Assembly: GCA_916613615.1 (NCBI GenBank)
Contig: OU744720.1
Coordinates: 68,712,471-68,776,470 of the forward strand
Direction of reading: 5' to 3'
DNA from: Steromphala cineraria
Taxonomy: Eukaryota; Mollusca; Gastropoda; Trochida; Trochidae
Length of the DNA stretch: 64,000 nt
A program made the translations under genes and the position numbers. Of the stretch, positions 19,336 through 33,906 are shown in pieces; within the stretch, counting starts at the first letter, position 1, and the number at the start of each line of letters is the position of its first letter. The notes beneath the pieces were generated by a model. It worked only from the letters and a program-made list of their open reading frames with translations, was not told the origin of the DNA and did not search any database.

Positions 19336-22300
19336 AATTTGAAGCACCTCGATACTTTTATGTGAACAAAAATGGAATGATTCTCCTTGGAGAGAGATCA
19401 AACGATTTGGATGACACTGACTACATGCATGTGACATGTCTTCAAACAGATAGTGTTAATTTTTTTCAGTCAATATCTCTTCTTATCAATCATATCACTT
19501 TGCCCTTGTGACAAATAAATTACTTTTATATATGTATATTTGTGGGCATTGAACCGTCTTAATCGAAGACGATTTTGTTTTGAAAATTATTGTTGTATAA
19601 TGTGTTTTGTTAATAGAAATAGGATATGCCTTGTTAATTTCAGTTCAATAACATTAGGCTTCGTCAGTTGATGGACATTACAGAGTTTGTGTCAAAGAGC
19701 TTCCCATGTATATTTGACTTAATCAAGTTTCCACTCTAACATCATCCCCACCTACTTGACAAGTAATAATTCCTAAAACAACTTGATTGCAGTGTCTTGA
19801 TAAACTAAGAGGTATATGGATATTTACGACATTTCAACACTTCTTAAAGGTTCATTCTATTGATTGATATTAACTATTATTGTGTCTCTAAAGACACATG
19901 ACATTTGCAAATTAAATGGATTGTGTAATAACTATTTGAAACAATTTGCGAGATAAAATTTTAAGTTTACATTTCTATTAGGATGTTCCTCTGAGTGACA
20001 CACATAGTTTGCTATAGTTTTACATTCTTATTTCAGCAATGTTACCCAGAGTATTTGAGTTGATAAACTTTTCCCAATGCTGCTCCAACTGAGAGTAAAA
20101 TACGCTTAAACATCCAATACCATTTGGACTGAATATCTTAAAGCTTTGACGGGCAGATAATTTACGCCCTATCAATATTTACCGTTTTTAGAGTGGCAGT
20201 GACAATTTAGCTCTGAAAATTCATCTTATGGAATGAAGATGAATTGAAGCCCAGATTAGATGCAAAGCCGTTATCATGGCCTTTTTTCAGTTACTTAATA
20301 TTACTTCTCCATTTATAAAACTTTAATCGTTAGAGGTCAACCCATTTTAATGATTTGGATGATTGTTACCTTAAAACTATTTATCATTGTCAAAGTTTAA
20401 GATTTTTCAGGCAAACAACTCTTAAATATCAAAATGATTTCATAAATAGTTGTAAGATATTGCCACTTTGAATATCATTATTTTTCGTAAATAGTGTTAT
20501 GACTTGAAAATGATAATCCTAATTATTCGCTATGACAGTTATGTATTTCATGACAAAATACAGATGCACATTTACTACATTGAGGAAATTATTCATACCT
20601 TTGTATATACAAGTACATGAAATATTTAAGATATGCTAGAAGCTTGACATTAAATCAAATAAACGATCTTGTTCAAATCAACATGCCGAATTATCAAGCC
20701 ATGTTGAATAATGATAAAGCATACAATGAGTTTAGAAGCCCCAAACATGAAGAAGAATGTGATGTTGATTGTTTGCATATGTTCAGTATTTCAACTATAT
20801 AGTAAATGCGATATTGATTTGCAAAATTAAAACAGCGGCTCAAAACATCCGCTCATATATAGCTGTCATTCTATTTTTTATTTCTGGCATTCTGCTACCT
20901 TTAATTTTTAAATGAGGATATCATTATTTTTGAATATTTCATAAAGATTGATTTTCATTAAATAACAATGCAAAATCGGCAACATCTGGTAGAATTCCTA
21001 AATTGTAAAAGTGATGTTTAGAATGTGCTATTCAATAACATTGTATCTGATGATGAACAGCATTTTCCGACACAACTCTCACTGTTAAACTATCTCTTGA
21101 GACGCTATGATCATGAAGGAATAAAGCCCAATTTCATAATGTGTGTTAGATTTCAAAAATAGCATATCCCTTGTAGTTTGGTGCGTTTGGTGATCTAAGC
21201 AGTAAGAATTACTGGTACTCGGTTAATCGATCGCCTTCATTTAGGATGTTAAAGGTTGTAGTGTTGCCAAACCCTTTCTTGTGCTTAAAATAGTATCACT
21301 CAATACGTTGAGTGGGTCTGTTACTTTGGTATTCTCTAACGTGACAGTAGATATATCATTCCCACTCATAGTTCTCTTTGTTAAATATACGTGAATAATT
21401 ATCTCATTGGTCGTAAGCGATTTAGATCTGTCTTGAGATGAAAGTGTGGAGTTATATAAGAAAATCATTCATTGCACATATGGAAGTCTTTTACCAATAT
21501 CAATGATGTGTGAGGTTGTAGTAGTCGTTCTTTGTGATCTATTGTCCAGTAATTTTATTGAAATTCCTGACAGAAGAGTACATTTTATATTGTTCATTAT
21601 TTATTTATTTCTGTTTTATGTGATATCATCTCAAAAGTTTTTTCAATCATGTAGTCATTGCATATAAAACCAAAGGGGAACCAGCTTTGATCTCTTTTTA
21701 GAAGTGAATATGTAGTCCCACTCACAATACAATGGCAGGAACTTTGGACTTATTCTATCACTCTTCGTTGTTGTATTTGTTACACATGTGCAAGCTGACT
21801 AAATGTCAATACTGCAATTTTGAAACTAACGGAATTAGAGTGTCAGGAAGAGGAAATATTACAGTGATTTATGACCAATTCATGCTATTCAAGTAGCAGG
21901 CAAGGTCTTATCTGTATAAAAATGATTTCTGGAATCTCACGCAACAAAGCGATGTGAATAATCACATTGTCATTGATTCAATGTTCAATGTCTGTGAATC
22001 AAAGAATCTCAGATTGACGGGATTATGCATAAAAGGTTCGAAACTCAAATATTTCTGCGTAGTTGTATTGCAGATTATAGACAAATGTAATAACAATGTA
22101 TTTCAAAGCTTACATGGATTCACGTATTTAACTATGGAAAACAGGATGTTCTTATTATCCTTTTTATCCTCTATCTGATGTCTTTATCTTCATGTTTAAT
22201 GTAAAAATAAAATCTTCCGAAAAGTAAATGATTTATATGTATTTTGCTTTGACTCCTGTGAAGGACATTGTTCAATTCAATATGTTAAAGAAAGCGTGAG

Positions 22301-22739
22301 GTCATTATTTTCTAACATCGAAATACAAATATGAAAATATATCAAAAGAATTAATTTGCTTATTAAGTGACTGCACAATTAAGGTATATTTGCTGATATA
22401 TTTAAGCACTTATTGATTTGAAAAAAATGGAATGATTATTATTATTTTGATTTTCCACTAACTAATTTACAGCTTTTACTGAATTTACATTGAGAGCTTG
22501 ACTGATAAGCCAAATGACTTAATTCCAGTAATCGTCATATAATAACAGGTAACAGGGATCCCATAGTAAACTTTGGAAAAAAAATCTAACGTTATAAACT
22601 GTTTTCAATATGTTTGGTTTTGTTGATGAAATATACCACGCCAATCGTGTGATATGGTGAAGGAACAATCGTTACACAATTGGGATTTATGTGAACTAGA
22701 ATCCTTGTGAATCGTATACTGTTGCTTCTACATGTTTAC

Positions 22740-22757
22740 ATATATATATATATATAT
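22740..22757. repeat. (TA)n microsatellite
   Basis: Uninterrupted TA dinucleotide run of about nine units inside the left arm. Confidence 0.9.
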
Positions 22758-25200
22758 TCTGATCATTTGATTGAATGTATAAAGATTAACGTTAAGTCAT
22801 AAAAACCAATAACACTTAACTCGTAGAACATTTAGATCGACAGTTTGCTTAAAATATAATTTTCTTTAAATCACAGTGATTTAAAAATAAAATAAAATTG
22901 AGGTTTCAAATGACCAAGCAACTCAAAGTATGTCTTGAGAATTGATTTGATACAAACAACTTACGTATGTCAAAGACTTCAATAAATCAGTTGCATTCCA
23001 CTTATAACAGTGTAGAATAAATAACTTGATTTGCTATATGCTACATTGAATCAAAATTTCTTAAATCAGAAATAAAATGGTAGAGTGTAGTTCAATACAC
23101 ACGATTCAATCTATACAGAGTCCCACGAGAGGAGACCTATCAGATTTCATTAAAAGCTTCACATGAAACGTCTGAGAAGTTAACGTAAACCACAAGAGTG
23201 TTTATAAGTGTTTATAATGTACGTATTGATATGCTTTATCCAATTACTTCTTTTGCGATAATGCAGTCACACAAATGAGTCACAGGTGACATGTAAATCA
23301 AAGATTCGTTATATATTTTATTTCTTTGTTGTCAGATAAGATTCCCATCGGAAACATGATACAATCAGATATTTCCACACATGTAGGGTTTTTATACAGG
23401 ATAGCCATACACTCTACACAACTGTCTGGTATTGTAAAATTACATACATGGATGTTGATACTGTATTACAATCGTTTGAGCAGTTTTCCTCATTAGAATC
23501 ATTTTAAATTTAGCCAACTATTAGTCAGCTATCGTATATATTACTTTGAAATGACGCAATATTCCTTTTCGAAACTCAACGTCTAGATTTAAATCAGGTG
23601 CACTTTTTAAACAACTGAAAGCGTTGTACATTATCCTTTGAACAACGTTATTGTTCAAATCAATATGCCGATTTTCGTTGGCCTTTAGAACACACTGTAC
23701 CTCTGATTAATATTTTAACGTTAGCAATCTTAAATTTAGGTTGATATCCATTTTAGTATTATAGTATAGCATTTTAGTAAGATGACTTTTAGTTTCAAGA
23801 ACTCAGTACATTGAACATTTATATACATGTCTATTTACAAATGATTCATAGATACATATTAATCTAAACTTATGTATTTAATGCTTTCAAATTTGTTTCT
23901 TTGTTCTTTAAGTTTCATTGATAGTTATAATCTATGTTATCATTTGAAACTAGTCACGGCTCCAGTGTCGAGAAATATCTAATCTTATACTTAGTCTTTG
24001 CATACATTTTCTAAGACACTGATTAATCCGCCTAACACATTTCTCTGGAAGAAGAACTGTCATGGATGTTGGTAAAGTAATCCTCTTTCAATAACATTTG
24101 GAATTAATTCAGAAACATTTAAAGATACATAATTATATATAGTGAAATATTAGTTAAAGTACCACTTTCACTGAACAGTCACTGAAGACAACTGATATAG
24201 AGAGCTGCAAATGGGCTATAAACATTGCAATCATTTATCAGTATTCAATGAGAGTCTTGTTACATTGATTTGGAAGTCTTGAATGACATCAGCAGCTTTC
24301 TTCAGTGTTTGATCTTTTATAAATATCGTTTAATATGTAAAACTAGTTAATGAATGGCTTCTTTCACTGACCCTCTGATTGAGATAACCATGGATAAAGT
24401 GCACATCCCTATGGTATTGCCTCAATTAGTTTACTATTCCCCAGAGATACTAGCTCAACACAACTCATTTTATCACTGTTTAACTGATAACTTTATAGTC
24501 ATTGAAATCGAATTCGTCTTCTTTGCCTGCAATCAGTTACATTCGGCCTCAGAAGGGGATGTTTCTAGGTTTTAGAGCTGTACTTGTTCACTCAAGTGTT
24601 TAATGCTTATATGGAATTCTGTGACCACATTTCTTTTTGCAAATAACGCCATTTTAGATGACAGTCGTCGAAAAAGCTAATTCTAGGGTACTCCCTTAGC
24701 ACCATAGTACAAACATACATGTAACATGAGAATAAAAGCTGAATATAGAAATAATGGACTATACAAATGAAACATTTGGCTTTTATTCCATCATTAACTC
24801 AATAGAAATTCACTTTCACTGATGTACTTGATACTCAATGTTATGAATATATCATTGATACCGAAAAGCAAAAGAAACGTCACCACATAGAATACTGAGT
24901 AGAAATCTCTGAGGCAACTGAATTCAACTGTTAGTGATAATCGCATGTTTTTATAACGTTTTTATACTGCCAGAATATGATACCATTTTTGTCAAAATTC
25001 AATGTAATTCATTTAATGTACACATCGATCTGAAAATCGGTGTTCTATCAAATGTTATCATTGATCTTCTGTATGTTATAAAGTGCCACACTCACGCAGT
25101 AATTATTTGATATTTGGACATTAGCAATACTATTCTTCATCGTTTGCTGAAATGGTGTGTACAAATCATTATTATCGGGTAAGGGGATATCTACAAATCA

Positions 25201-28200
25201 TATCATATATTGAAGTAGAGTTTAAGTCTTAAATTTCAGGTTTTGATACGTCGCGTTTTTATATGCATTCGTTACAACTAGAGAAATCACTGACTTTATA
25301 ACTCTTGCATTAATGGATATTCATCTTTCACAAACCTGCACGTCACAAAATTCATATACCTGCGATATTTTTGAATAAATGACAAGTATGTAACTTTTAA
25401 TACTAAATGTCGTTATTTTGTAGAAATGATGTCTTAGGCAACCTTAAATAACATTCTGAAAAATTCAAATAAGACTGACAAATACACTTCAGTAACATAT
25501 TTTTTTAAAGAATGTGCGTAGTTATATATGCCTGACCACAGATATCCCAAGGCATGCTACTCATTGATGGTGCGATTGGATAATGTGAAGAGAGTTACAT
25601 GGGCAACCCATGTGAGGAGTCTTCTTACATGTGTAACAAATCTAAGTAATTAAGTGTCTATGTAATTTATAAAGCTGGTATCAAATTTACCTGACAATAG
25701 AAATGACTAAATTCGTTTTTGGATTATAGGGGATGCGACTCTGGTATTAACATACCAAGAACAAAATAATGTCTATCTAAAATCCACAACGATTAAACGC
25801 ATAAGTATCCTTATCTTTTTCAGTAAGAACGTTTATCATTTGTTTGAGATGATAATATTATTAAATAGTGTGTACTATTTTGATAAATATTTCATCTGAT
25901 AAGAGTTAAAGGTGATGTGTCAGATTATTTTTGAAAACATTTGTCACATTAATAATTACCTTGTATAACATAAGGACTCATCATCATTTCTCTCTCTTTT
26001 TATTACCGTTATCAAAAATATTCTATTTTTCCAACTTAGATGAATAATGCACACTTTCGAATTCTCATAACTATTGATCAAATTTTGCTTTAAACAATCT
26101 TCGTAAGGTTGCAAACTTCCATTCTTATCTTTATAAAGAATGCTGTTTATGTGAACAAACATTCTGATCCGTAAATTATGTTGGTTTAAAACATGAAAAT
26201 ATTGACACATATTGATACTGATTAAGTGACGTTTTAGCTGTAGACTGACAAGTAGTTACTTTTACGTTGGACACAGTGTGGAAACTATAGTTTATACTAA
26301 ACTGTAAGCAAGCAAAGCAAGTCTAAAGAATTGTTCTGACTCAAACAGTTTATATTTGTAGCCCATTTGATATGAATGATATTTGTTAATTCGGTTGTGT
26401 TCCCTTGTTGATTTTTTTTCTGAATATATTCATGTTAAGCATTGATGCTCTTGGAACATAAACGAAATAAAACATCAAAATAAACTTATAAATTGTAGAA
26501 AAGATATTTTGAGATTGCTTTTCCTGCACAGAATTCAATCTACACTCGTTCCATTACGCAACAAATATCTGATTTAATTTAAATGCCTCACTCTTATAAT
26601 GATTCATTTCAGTTTTCGTCATACGACAGTGTAAATGCTAAAGAGTGCTTTTGTTGTTTAATTTAAACTAACTTTTAAAATAAACAAGTTAACTATTAAT
26701 GGGACAAATGATCTCAAAAATAAGCTGACACATCACCAATTTTTTCAGATAAAATATATATCAAAATAGCACAAACTACTTTATATGATATAATTATCTC
26801 AAACACATCACAAGTGTTTCTTGCTGAATAAGATAAGGATACTTATGAGCTTAATGGTTGTGGTTTTATATACATATAACTTCTTTCTTGCTAAGCTTAT
26901 AAAATGTATAATGTACAATTGATAAATCATTTCTGTTACACATGCACATAGTCGTGTTATTACGGATATAATTGAATATTCAGTGATGCTAAATAATAAA
27001 AGTACATTCAAAGTGCATGTCAATAAAGGAAATTATCATATTTCGTATAAATTAATTTGATAAGGTTTATTTGAATAATCCTTTCAAAATCGTCTTTGAA
27101 CAAGAATATCATGAATATTGATATACGCTTCATGAAAGCATATTTGAAAAGACATTCAGCATCAAATACATTGGTAACGTTATCAAATTGTATTTTGAGA
27201 TATAAGGATGAGCATAAAAAGTCGAAGGACACGTTGATTAAATTATGAGCTGCTGCAATAAATTTAGTAAGATTATTACCACGTGAGCAAATACATCATT
27301 TTTACAAAGGCTCCCAAATGTGATTTGCACCTCCTATTCATACCTCAATACTTTATAATTGTCTCCTGTGATGTAGGTTATTATGACATTTGCCAAGACA
27401 CATTCAATTAAACTACACGAAGATATTTTAAACTGAATCAGTGATGTTGTCTTCATTCTATGTGTGCGTGATAATGTCAGGAGCAACCATAAATGACAGT
27501 ATGCCTTTGCATGAAATAGTATGAATAATTGATAGAACGCACTTTAAACCTAACACGTTTATCCATTGTCAGTATGAGTAAAGATAACAGTAAAACATTC
27601 TGAAAAGAAACAAAATCAGTATTGCTTCCCTGACATATCATTTAGAGGAAGAAATGTTTCCAGACAGTCTTAGTAAATTTAGCCTCAATATTATCCGTTT
27701 CACTCCTATACTGAGTCTTCCAATGATTCATAACCTTTGATGGCAATGAACAATCAATATTTACGCAGTAATTAACGATGAAAAGGTGGTAAATTGTTTT
27801 TTTCCTAATTAAACATCATTATCACGATAATCGTGCAACGGTTGGTTCCGTCTAAACTTCCTTGGTATCACGTCAAATATTATATTCTGCCTGTCATGTT
27901 GAGAGATTTGACTGATTTTTTCTTAGGAATCCTTATAGAGTGTAACAGATTTGTTAATCAACAGCTGAATCTGTTAAAATAACTGAAAATCACTTATAGC
28001 GTACAGTAATTTCCTTGGTTTTTGGATGGTGACATCCATGTCCATCACACAACATAACAGCACAATTGGTGAAAACAGAATGGAAATGATTTGCTTAGAG
28101 AATGCTTGTCGCACAATTGTATGTTAAAAGGAAACACTTGAGTGAACAAGGACAGCTCCTTAGTTTCCAAAGGGCACATTCGCTGTATGGTTGTAGATGA

Positions 28201-29048
28201 ACAGAATCGATCTTATTGAGACTCGAGATGTACTTAATAAACATAATTGAATTTTCTTGGGACTCCTTGAAGCAATTAAGGTATTACCAAATAGGAATGA
28301 GCACTCTTATGAATTCATACAATCGGTTCTCCTTCGAGTATATTAAAAAGTAATTTTACATGTAAATTGCCATGTAAGTTAGAAAAAATTAGGATTTATG
28401 TATGACAAGTCTCATCATTCACTGAAATTATTCTTTAGTTGAAGAAAGGATATTAATGCATTAAGTTAATTTATCCATCATTATTAAACTATTACCATCG
28501 GTGATTGTCAAGCGACTTGCCCTCATCGCACTAGAAATACAATTACATTGTCGCAATAAAACTTAGTTTCAACGAAGTATCAATATCAAATACACTAGAA
28601 AATATGATGTCCATGCCATGTTTATAAGGTAAATAGGTTATTGGACAGAAAATAATATTTTTTCATCCACATAACGTTTTTTGTTATCCAAAACAATATT
28701 TTACCAAAATAATTGTGTGTGATATAAAAGATTATCTTGAGATTTGGATATGAGGCATTACTTAAAGGTATATAGTTCTGTAAAAGAAAAGGCAACAAAG
28801 CTGCAATCATTCACTTCATTTGCTCTTCTTGTTCACATCTAAGTGTAATTACTGATAAGTTACAATTGAAAAGGAATAAATAAACTACATTTAAAATGAA
28901 ACTATTCAAATCAATAGAAATTGAACAGGTCCTTAGTGATACTTTCAATTTAAATCAGTGATTGTCAAAATTATCCATACAAAAGGTAGGTTCTTACACA
29001 CTATTAAAATATGTAGGGCTGTGTCCTCTGTTATGGAAACCTGCTACC
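25201..29048. repeat. Non-coding; contains module copies near 27.0-27.7 kb and an inverted scrap near 28.1-28.2 kb
   Basis: 27060-27220 shares AATATCATGAAT-like, GTTATCAAATT and TTTTGAGATA with 29.53-29.65 and 31.53-31.62 kb. 27360-27520 shares GATGTAGGTTATT, TATGACATTTGCC and TTTGCATG with 1.85 and 31.74-31.95 kb. 28125-28190 reads CACTTGAGTGAACAAGGACA and GCACATTCG, a reverse copy of the 24.56-24.62 kb motif. No gene supported; all open frames are short and motif-free. Confidence 0.5.
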
Positions 29049-29052
29049 TTAA

Positions 29053-29408
29053 AGGGGCAGTAGCACGTTTTTGGGGGAAATATTAGGTGATGTCAGGAAA
29101 ATAAAAATTAATGGTTCAAATTGAAAGACAATGTATTTAAACTAAATGGAGCAGTAATAATTCAAATATATAACGTAAAGTTTAGCCATGCGATTCCTTT
29201 TTTTTTACACAAAATGAATTAAAGGTGTTCACAAAAAATGGCCGCCAATGGATTTTATGTGAATCTTCTTACTTTGTCCTCTGACTATGGATAATTGACT
29301 TGTGTAATGAGATTTTTTGACACTGTCAAAATAATACATTTAACATAACTTACAATTATCAGTGAAAAATTTAAAATGTAAAATTATCAAAAAAAAAACC
29401 CTGCCCCT
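29053..29408 (+). mobile_element. TTAA-flanked MITE, copy 1 (356 bp)
   Basis: TTAA (29049-29052), then AGGGGCAGTAGCACG, to CTGCCCCT and TTAA (29409-29412). The right terminal repeat has lost the ACGTGCTA part (a poly-A run precedes CCCTGCCCCT). The interior (TGGTTCAAATTGAAAGACAA, AAACTAAATGGAGCAGTAAT, AAGTTTAGCCATGCGATT) aligns throughout with copies 2-4. It is non-coding. TTAA duplication with AGGG termini suggests a Kolobok- or piggyBac-type mobiliser. Confidence 0.85.
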
Positions 29409-29412
29409 TTAA

Positions 29413-32400
29413 ACAATATGTGTATGTTACTATAAAAAAAATCCTATTTACAATTTATGTTATAAGGGATATTTTTGAGTGGCTCAGTCTAAATATTTAA
29501 ATATCTAAATATTTCAACATGATTATTTGATATGAATCTTCTTTGAACAAAGACACTAAGAATATTAGCGTAACTTTCGAGATAGGATTTATGATTCCTT
29601 AATCATCAAAATTGAGCGAAACTGTTATCAAGTTGAATTTTGAAACTTTGAAACTATTTCAAAACTTCATTTGATATCAACTTATGCGAAACTTATCCTG
29701 TCAAGTACTGAATACAGGAGATCGAACACTTCATTATATCCCATGTGAATATTTATAAGATATACCTAACTCCACCTCTTACATTCTTGAAAGTTCATGT
29801 TTGACTTTGTCAAATTGACTCGTACTCTGAATACTTTTAGAGTTGCCATGTAATTTCACTGAATGAAAAGAAGCTTTACATATTGTGATCATCAATTTCA
29901 TAAATTAAATGCCATGACCTTTCCTTTTGGGTTTTCTTTAATGTGTTGATTAAGCTTTTTAAAGGGATATTGCTGTTATTCAATGATTTAATGAAAAAAA
30001 GTATGGGGCTTAAGGTCAAATGTATATAAATCAGGGGGATACTATAAAAGACTTAAAACCATGCTTAGAAACTTGCATTTATATTTTTAACTCCTTACTT
30101 AGAAAACAATTGAAAGAACATAGAGTATAACCGTATTCACAACAATGCTTAGATAGATATTATTCTGTATAAACGATGTATCAATTGTAATGACTAGAGT
30201 GCAACATACATGTAGAGTATGAATTAATGTATTATCGAAATCTATATATATTTTTTAATTGTTCTTCTGTAATATAGCCTGACTGACGTAAATCATTATT
30301 AAACATTGATTGATTGAAATCATTGGCGATACTATAAGCCAATGTTTATAGACTTTTATGTAATTATCATTTCATAGAACTTCGTTTGAGACAAGATGTA
30401 ATCAGTATGTAGCTTTCCTTTCTACCTTTTATATGTTAAACTGATTACTTTAAATTCTACTTAGTGAAAACATGTAATTTGATAATGTCAGTGCTTAAAA
30501 TAAGGCACTTAAATGACAATATTTAATCCTAATTTTTGTTGCATCCATACAAGCTGAAATGTGATATTGAAATTCATCAAAAATAATTAAACCATAATTG
30601 ACACAATTCGATTCAAATTGATCAAATTATTTTTTGAAAAACACATTTTTATTGGTATATTTTCAAACGATTTTTATGTCATTTTGAATGATTTATTGAC
30701 GTTTTGGTTGGTTTGCATTGACTGAAAAAGAATATGTGTTTCTGTGTTAAATTTCCCAGACTAAAAAAAAATGAATAGGAAATTCAAATAGGAGAAATGA
30801 GTTTCATTGCAGTGTCATGAAAACACATATTGATATTAACCTTAAAATACATATATGTTCACTCCCCCAGTCTCGAGAACAGTTCAGAGAATATCAATGG
30901 TCATGTCACTAACAAGCATTTGTTCAAAAGTTAGAACCATGTTCCACCTGAAATTTTCATCTCGAATCATTGAAGGAAATCATACTCGAGACAGGTTACC
31001 TGACATTTGTCCGTCGAATAATATCGAATATCGAATAATGAAAATGTATATGTAATAAAGATTATATGACATATTACAAAGCATTAAACATTAATCATGT
31101 TTTTCTTATCTTTAAAGGAAGATATAAAAGCTGTAATTAAATATTATTAAACAAAACATAGAGATCTTGGGCTTCAAACCGGTTTTCTATGACTCATCAA
31201 TGTATGTTTAATGTATATTGACACAAATACATTCGAAATGTAATTCGATAAAAGACATAGCTATGTCTAATGTCAGATATGGCGTACATTTAGTTCATGA
31301 ACTTGAGGTTAGATAAGAGTTGAACAGTGTTATCCAAGGAAGAAAATAAATTTCGAGTGTGTATATTTACATGAACATGTTTGCCAACTCCTTTGCATTA
31401 GTCTTCATTTAAACTAAAAATGTCTACCAAAAATGTACAAATTGAAAGTCAATTTCTTGATAAACAAGAAAACATTTATGTTTCCGATTAATCTTCTTTT
31501 TGAAAATCTTCTTTACTCAAAGACATTAAGAATATTAACATAACTTTCTTGACACAGCTTGGAAAATTCATGAATCATCAAAAAGATGGATAATGTTATC
31601 AAATTACATTTTGAGATACAAAGATGATACTCACAACATTCCTTTGATGACATCTTTAGTGATACAAAGGAATCAGAAGGAAAACTTCCATGATTTCAAA
31701 AATGGATTTCATCTCGCTAGTTTATTAATGCTCCCTTTGATGTGTGATATTATGACATTTGCTTCGAAATTGTAAATACAACTACACTAAGATGCTTCAA
31801 CTTTTAAAACTAATATCAATAATCACAACATGCTAAGATTCAGAACAGATATAAGACACTGATTCTATGTTGCTGTCTTTTATCTATACGACTTTGATAC
31901 ATGATTATTTCAGGAGCATTTTCCAAACATTAATAATCATTTGCCTTTGCATGGAACATTTGATTTGGTCATAACTCACTTTTATATTTCCTATATCTGA
32001 CACCTTAATTCACCTTGTGTCCTTAACTCAATTTGTTTTTTCATAGATCAAGTGTAACAAATACAACACTAATCCGGAAAAATAACACAATCAGTTATCA
32101 GGCAATATATGGTTCCAGTCCTACTTTCTTGCAAATTTTCAATTCAATGCGGAATTGCTAATTCATGCTACTGTTGCGTAATAAACTCACACACTGATAT
32201 TTCTATGCTCAGTTTTAAAAACGAACACTTACATTCACTGGGAATTTGCTTCAAGACAGCATGTAGTGTTAGTAACCTCAGTGTGGTCATGTTATGTGTT
32301 AACTTAAGGATGAAGGTTTTGATTAACATAAAGTGTTGTCGTGTAGTGCCTTTTTAATTAAACCTTACCAATACTTATTTTCGATCTCAATTTGAAATTG

Positions 32401-33694
32401 ATGTTACATAGTTGGGTATCAGAATTAATTTCTGTCTTGTTTCGTACAAACACATTTTTTCATCTAAATGATAACCGTTGCAGTATTTTTGAATTATCTT
32501 CTTCAAAATAAAACATAAGTTTTAAAACTGAGTAGGCGGAAACAATTTACATTTCTATTGATTTCTATGATTTTGTGTAACATGTTAAACGTGACTCATA
32601 TAGCACTAATAAGGTCGACCAAACAAGCCCATACCCAACCTGATCTTCTCTTCAACGATTTTCCTTTGGCAAGAAATGCTAAGGATTGGATATACGTCCA
32701 TATGATAATGTGTAAGTCCAGTTTTTATGAAATCAAATACTGTTTGATTATCCAATAAATGATGTGGTTAAACCTACAGCTGCGTACCTTAAGTTTTTTC
32801 ATTTGCTAGCATATTTGACTGCAAATATCATGTAATTTGCCTCTACTCTTGGCGTCAATACAAGCTTAAGGGGGTGATTATTGATATTTCTTTTTAAGGG
32901 AAATTTGCGTAGGGCCTGACATATATATTTTCGAATTGATGCGTTAATGTTATACTAATGAAACACGATATGTGTTTCTGAAAGGTGAATTAAAGTTGTC
33001 AAATACAATCCTCTTTTCTTCTCAGAACTGAGAAAGAATCAGTGATTTTCCATGTGTTACAAAGTTATTATATAAGTTATTTTGGCATTTTGTGTTGTGT
33101 ACGAAACGACATTTCGGAGTTACCGAAATGAAAGTTAGTGAACAAACATAAGGTACGCAGTTGTAAGCAATATGGCTAACCATTATTCAACAATCATATA
33201 AGTGAAAACAATTCATCCCCAGGCGCCGTGTACCTTTTTTGATATTGTGTATTGTGTTCAATTATTATTTTAATGCTTGTTCTATATGTTGTAACGGAGT
33301 TTCTTTTAGAATGAGGGGTTGTTAACTGTTTCAGCTTCTATTGGTACTCTGTGACGCATCATCGTTGTTCAATTGAAGTTTATTTAGCGATGTTTTGATG
33401 TTTTGAAATGTTGCCTATTAGGTTGACTCGAACTCTTATAAACTACCGAAAGAATCGCAGCCTTGCATTGCATCAGTTATTTCTCGTACTCATTAGACAT
33501 TGTTAGTAATACATAGATGTTGTGTCTGAATATTTTCTTGAAATGTGAATATACTACTAAACACAAAGGGGGCGATTTTAATCATCTTTGAATATATTGG
33601 ATATCATCTGTCAGGAATAACGATATTTCAAATCGTGTTTGTCCAAATTTACAAAAGAGCATCTTAATTTTCTTGCATGGCTATAAGATTTCAA
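29413..33694. repeat. Non-coding, with module copies near 29.5 and 31.5-32.1 kb
   Basis: 29530-29650 and 31500-31620 share TCTTCTTTGAACAAAGACA-like, TAAGAATATTA, CATAACTTTC / CGTAACTTTC and ATCATCAAAA in the same order (offset about 1.97 kb). 31.74-32.02 kb matches 27.37-27.55 and 1.85-2.1 kb. 33150-33330 (AAGGTACGCAGTTGTAAGCA, CTAACCATTATTCAACAAT, TCTATATGTTGTA) matches 45175-45350 directly. No open frame looks like a gene. Confidence 0.5.
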
Positions 33695-33906
33695 ATTCAA
33701 GTAAGGCAATACGAGATATTTCAAATAGGAATTCTATCTGTTCTAAATCTATCTGATTTGTCTCATCCCACTTTCAAATATAAGCTCAAATATGTCAACT
33801 ATTCAAGTAAGGCAATACGAGATATTTCAAATAGGAATTCTATATGTTCTAAATCTATCTGATATGTCTCAACCCACTTTCAAATATAAGCTCAAATATG
33901 TCAACT
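33695..33906 (+). repeat. Tandem duplication, two copies of 106 bp
   Basis: ATTCAAGTAAGGCAATACGA starts at 33695 and again at 33801; both copies run through GATATTTCAAATAGGAATTC, TTCTAAATCTATCTGAT and AAGCTCAAATATGTCAACTA with only a handful of differences, so the duplication is recent. The overlapping plus frames 33677-33862 and 33792-34013 are products of the repeat. Confidence 0.92.

Larger units (their letters stand above)
16700..25200 (+). repeat. Left arm (L) of a large, diverged inverted duplication
   Basis: By eye, reverse-complement matches proceed collinearly: 16735-16815 with 56660-56760; 17214-17330 with 55410-55500; 17470-17640 with 55075-55230; 17905-18300 with 53930-54330; 18850-19030 with 53290-53475; 20130-20380 with 52320-52560; 20530-20620 with 52077-52165; 21190-21470 with both 43020-43310 and 51780-51980. 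Further in: 21480-21800 with 42390-42600; 22540-22680 with 41520-41640; 22900-23420 with 40480-41000 and 50640-51130; 24160-24660 with 38610-39110; 25030-25180 with 38200-38310. Identity is variable with many gaps. No open frame is conserved between arms, so the arms are non-coding. No gene is supported within this stretch. Confidence 0.75.
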
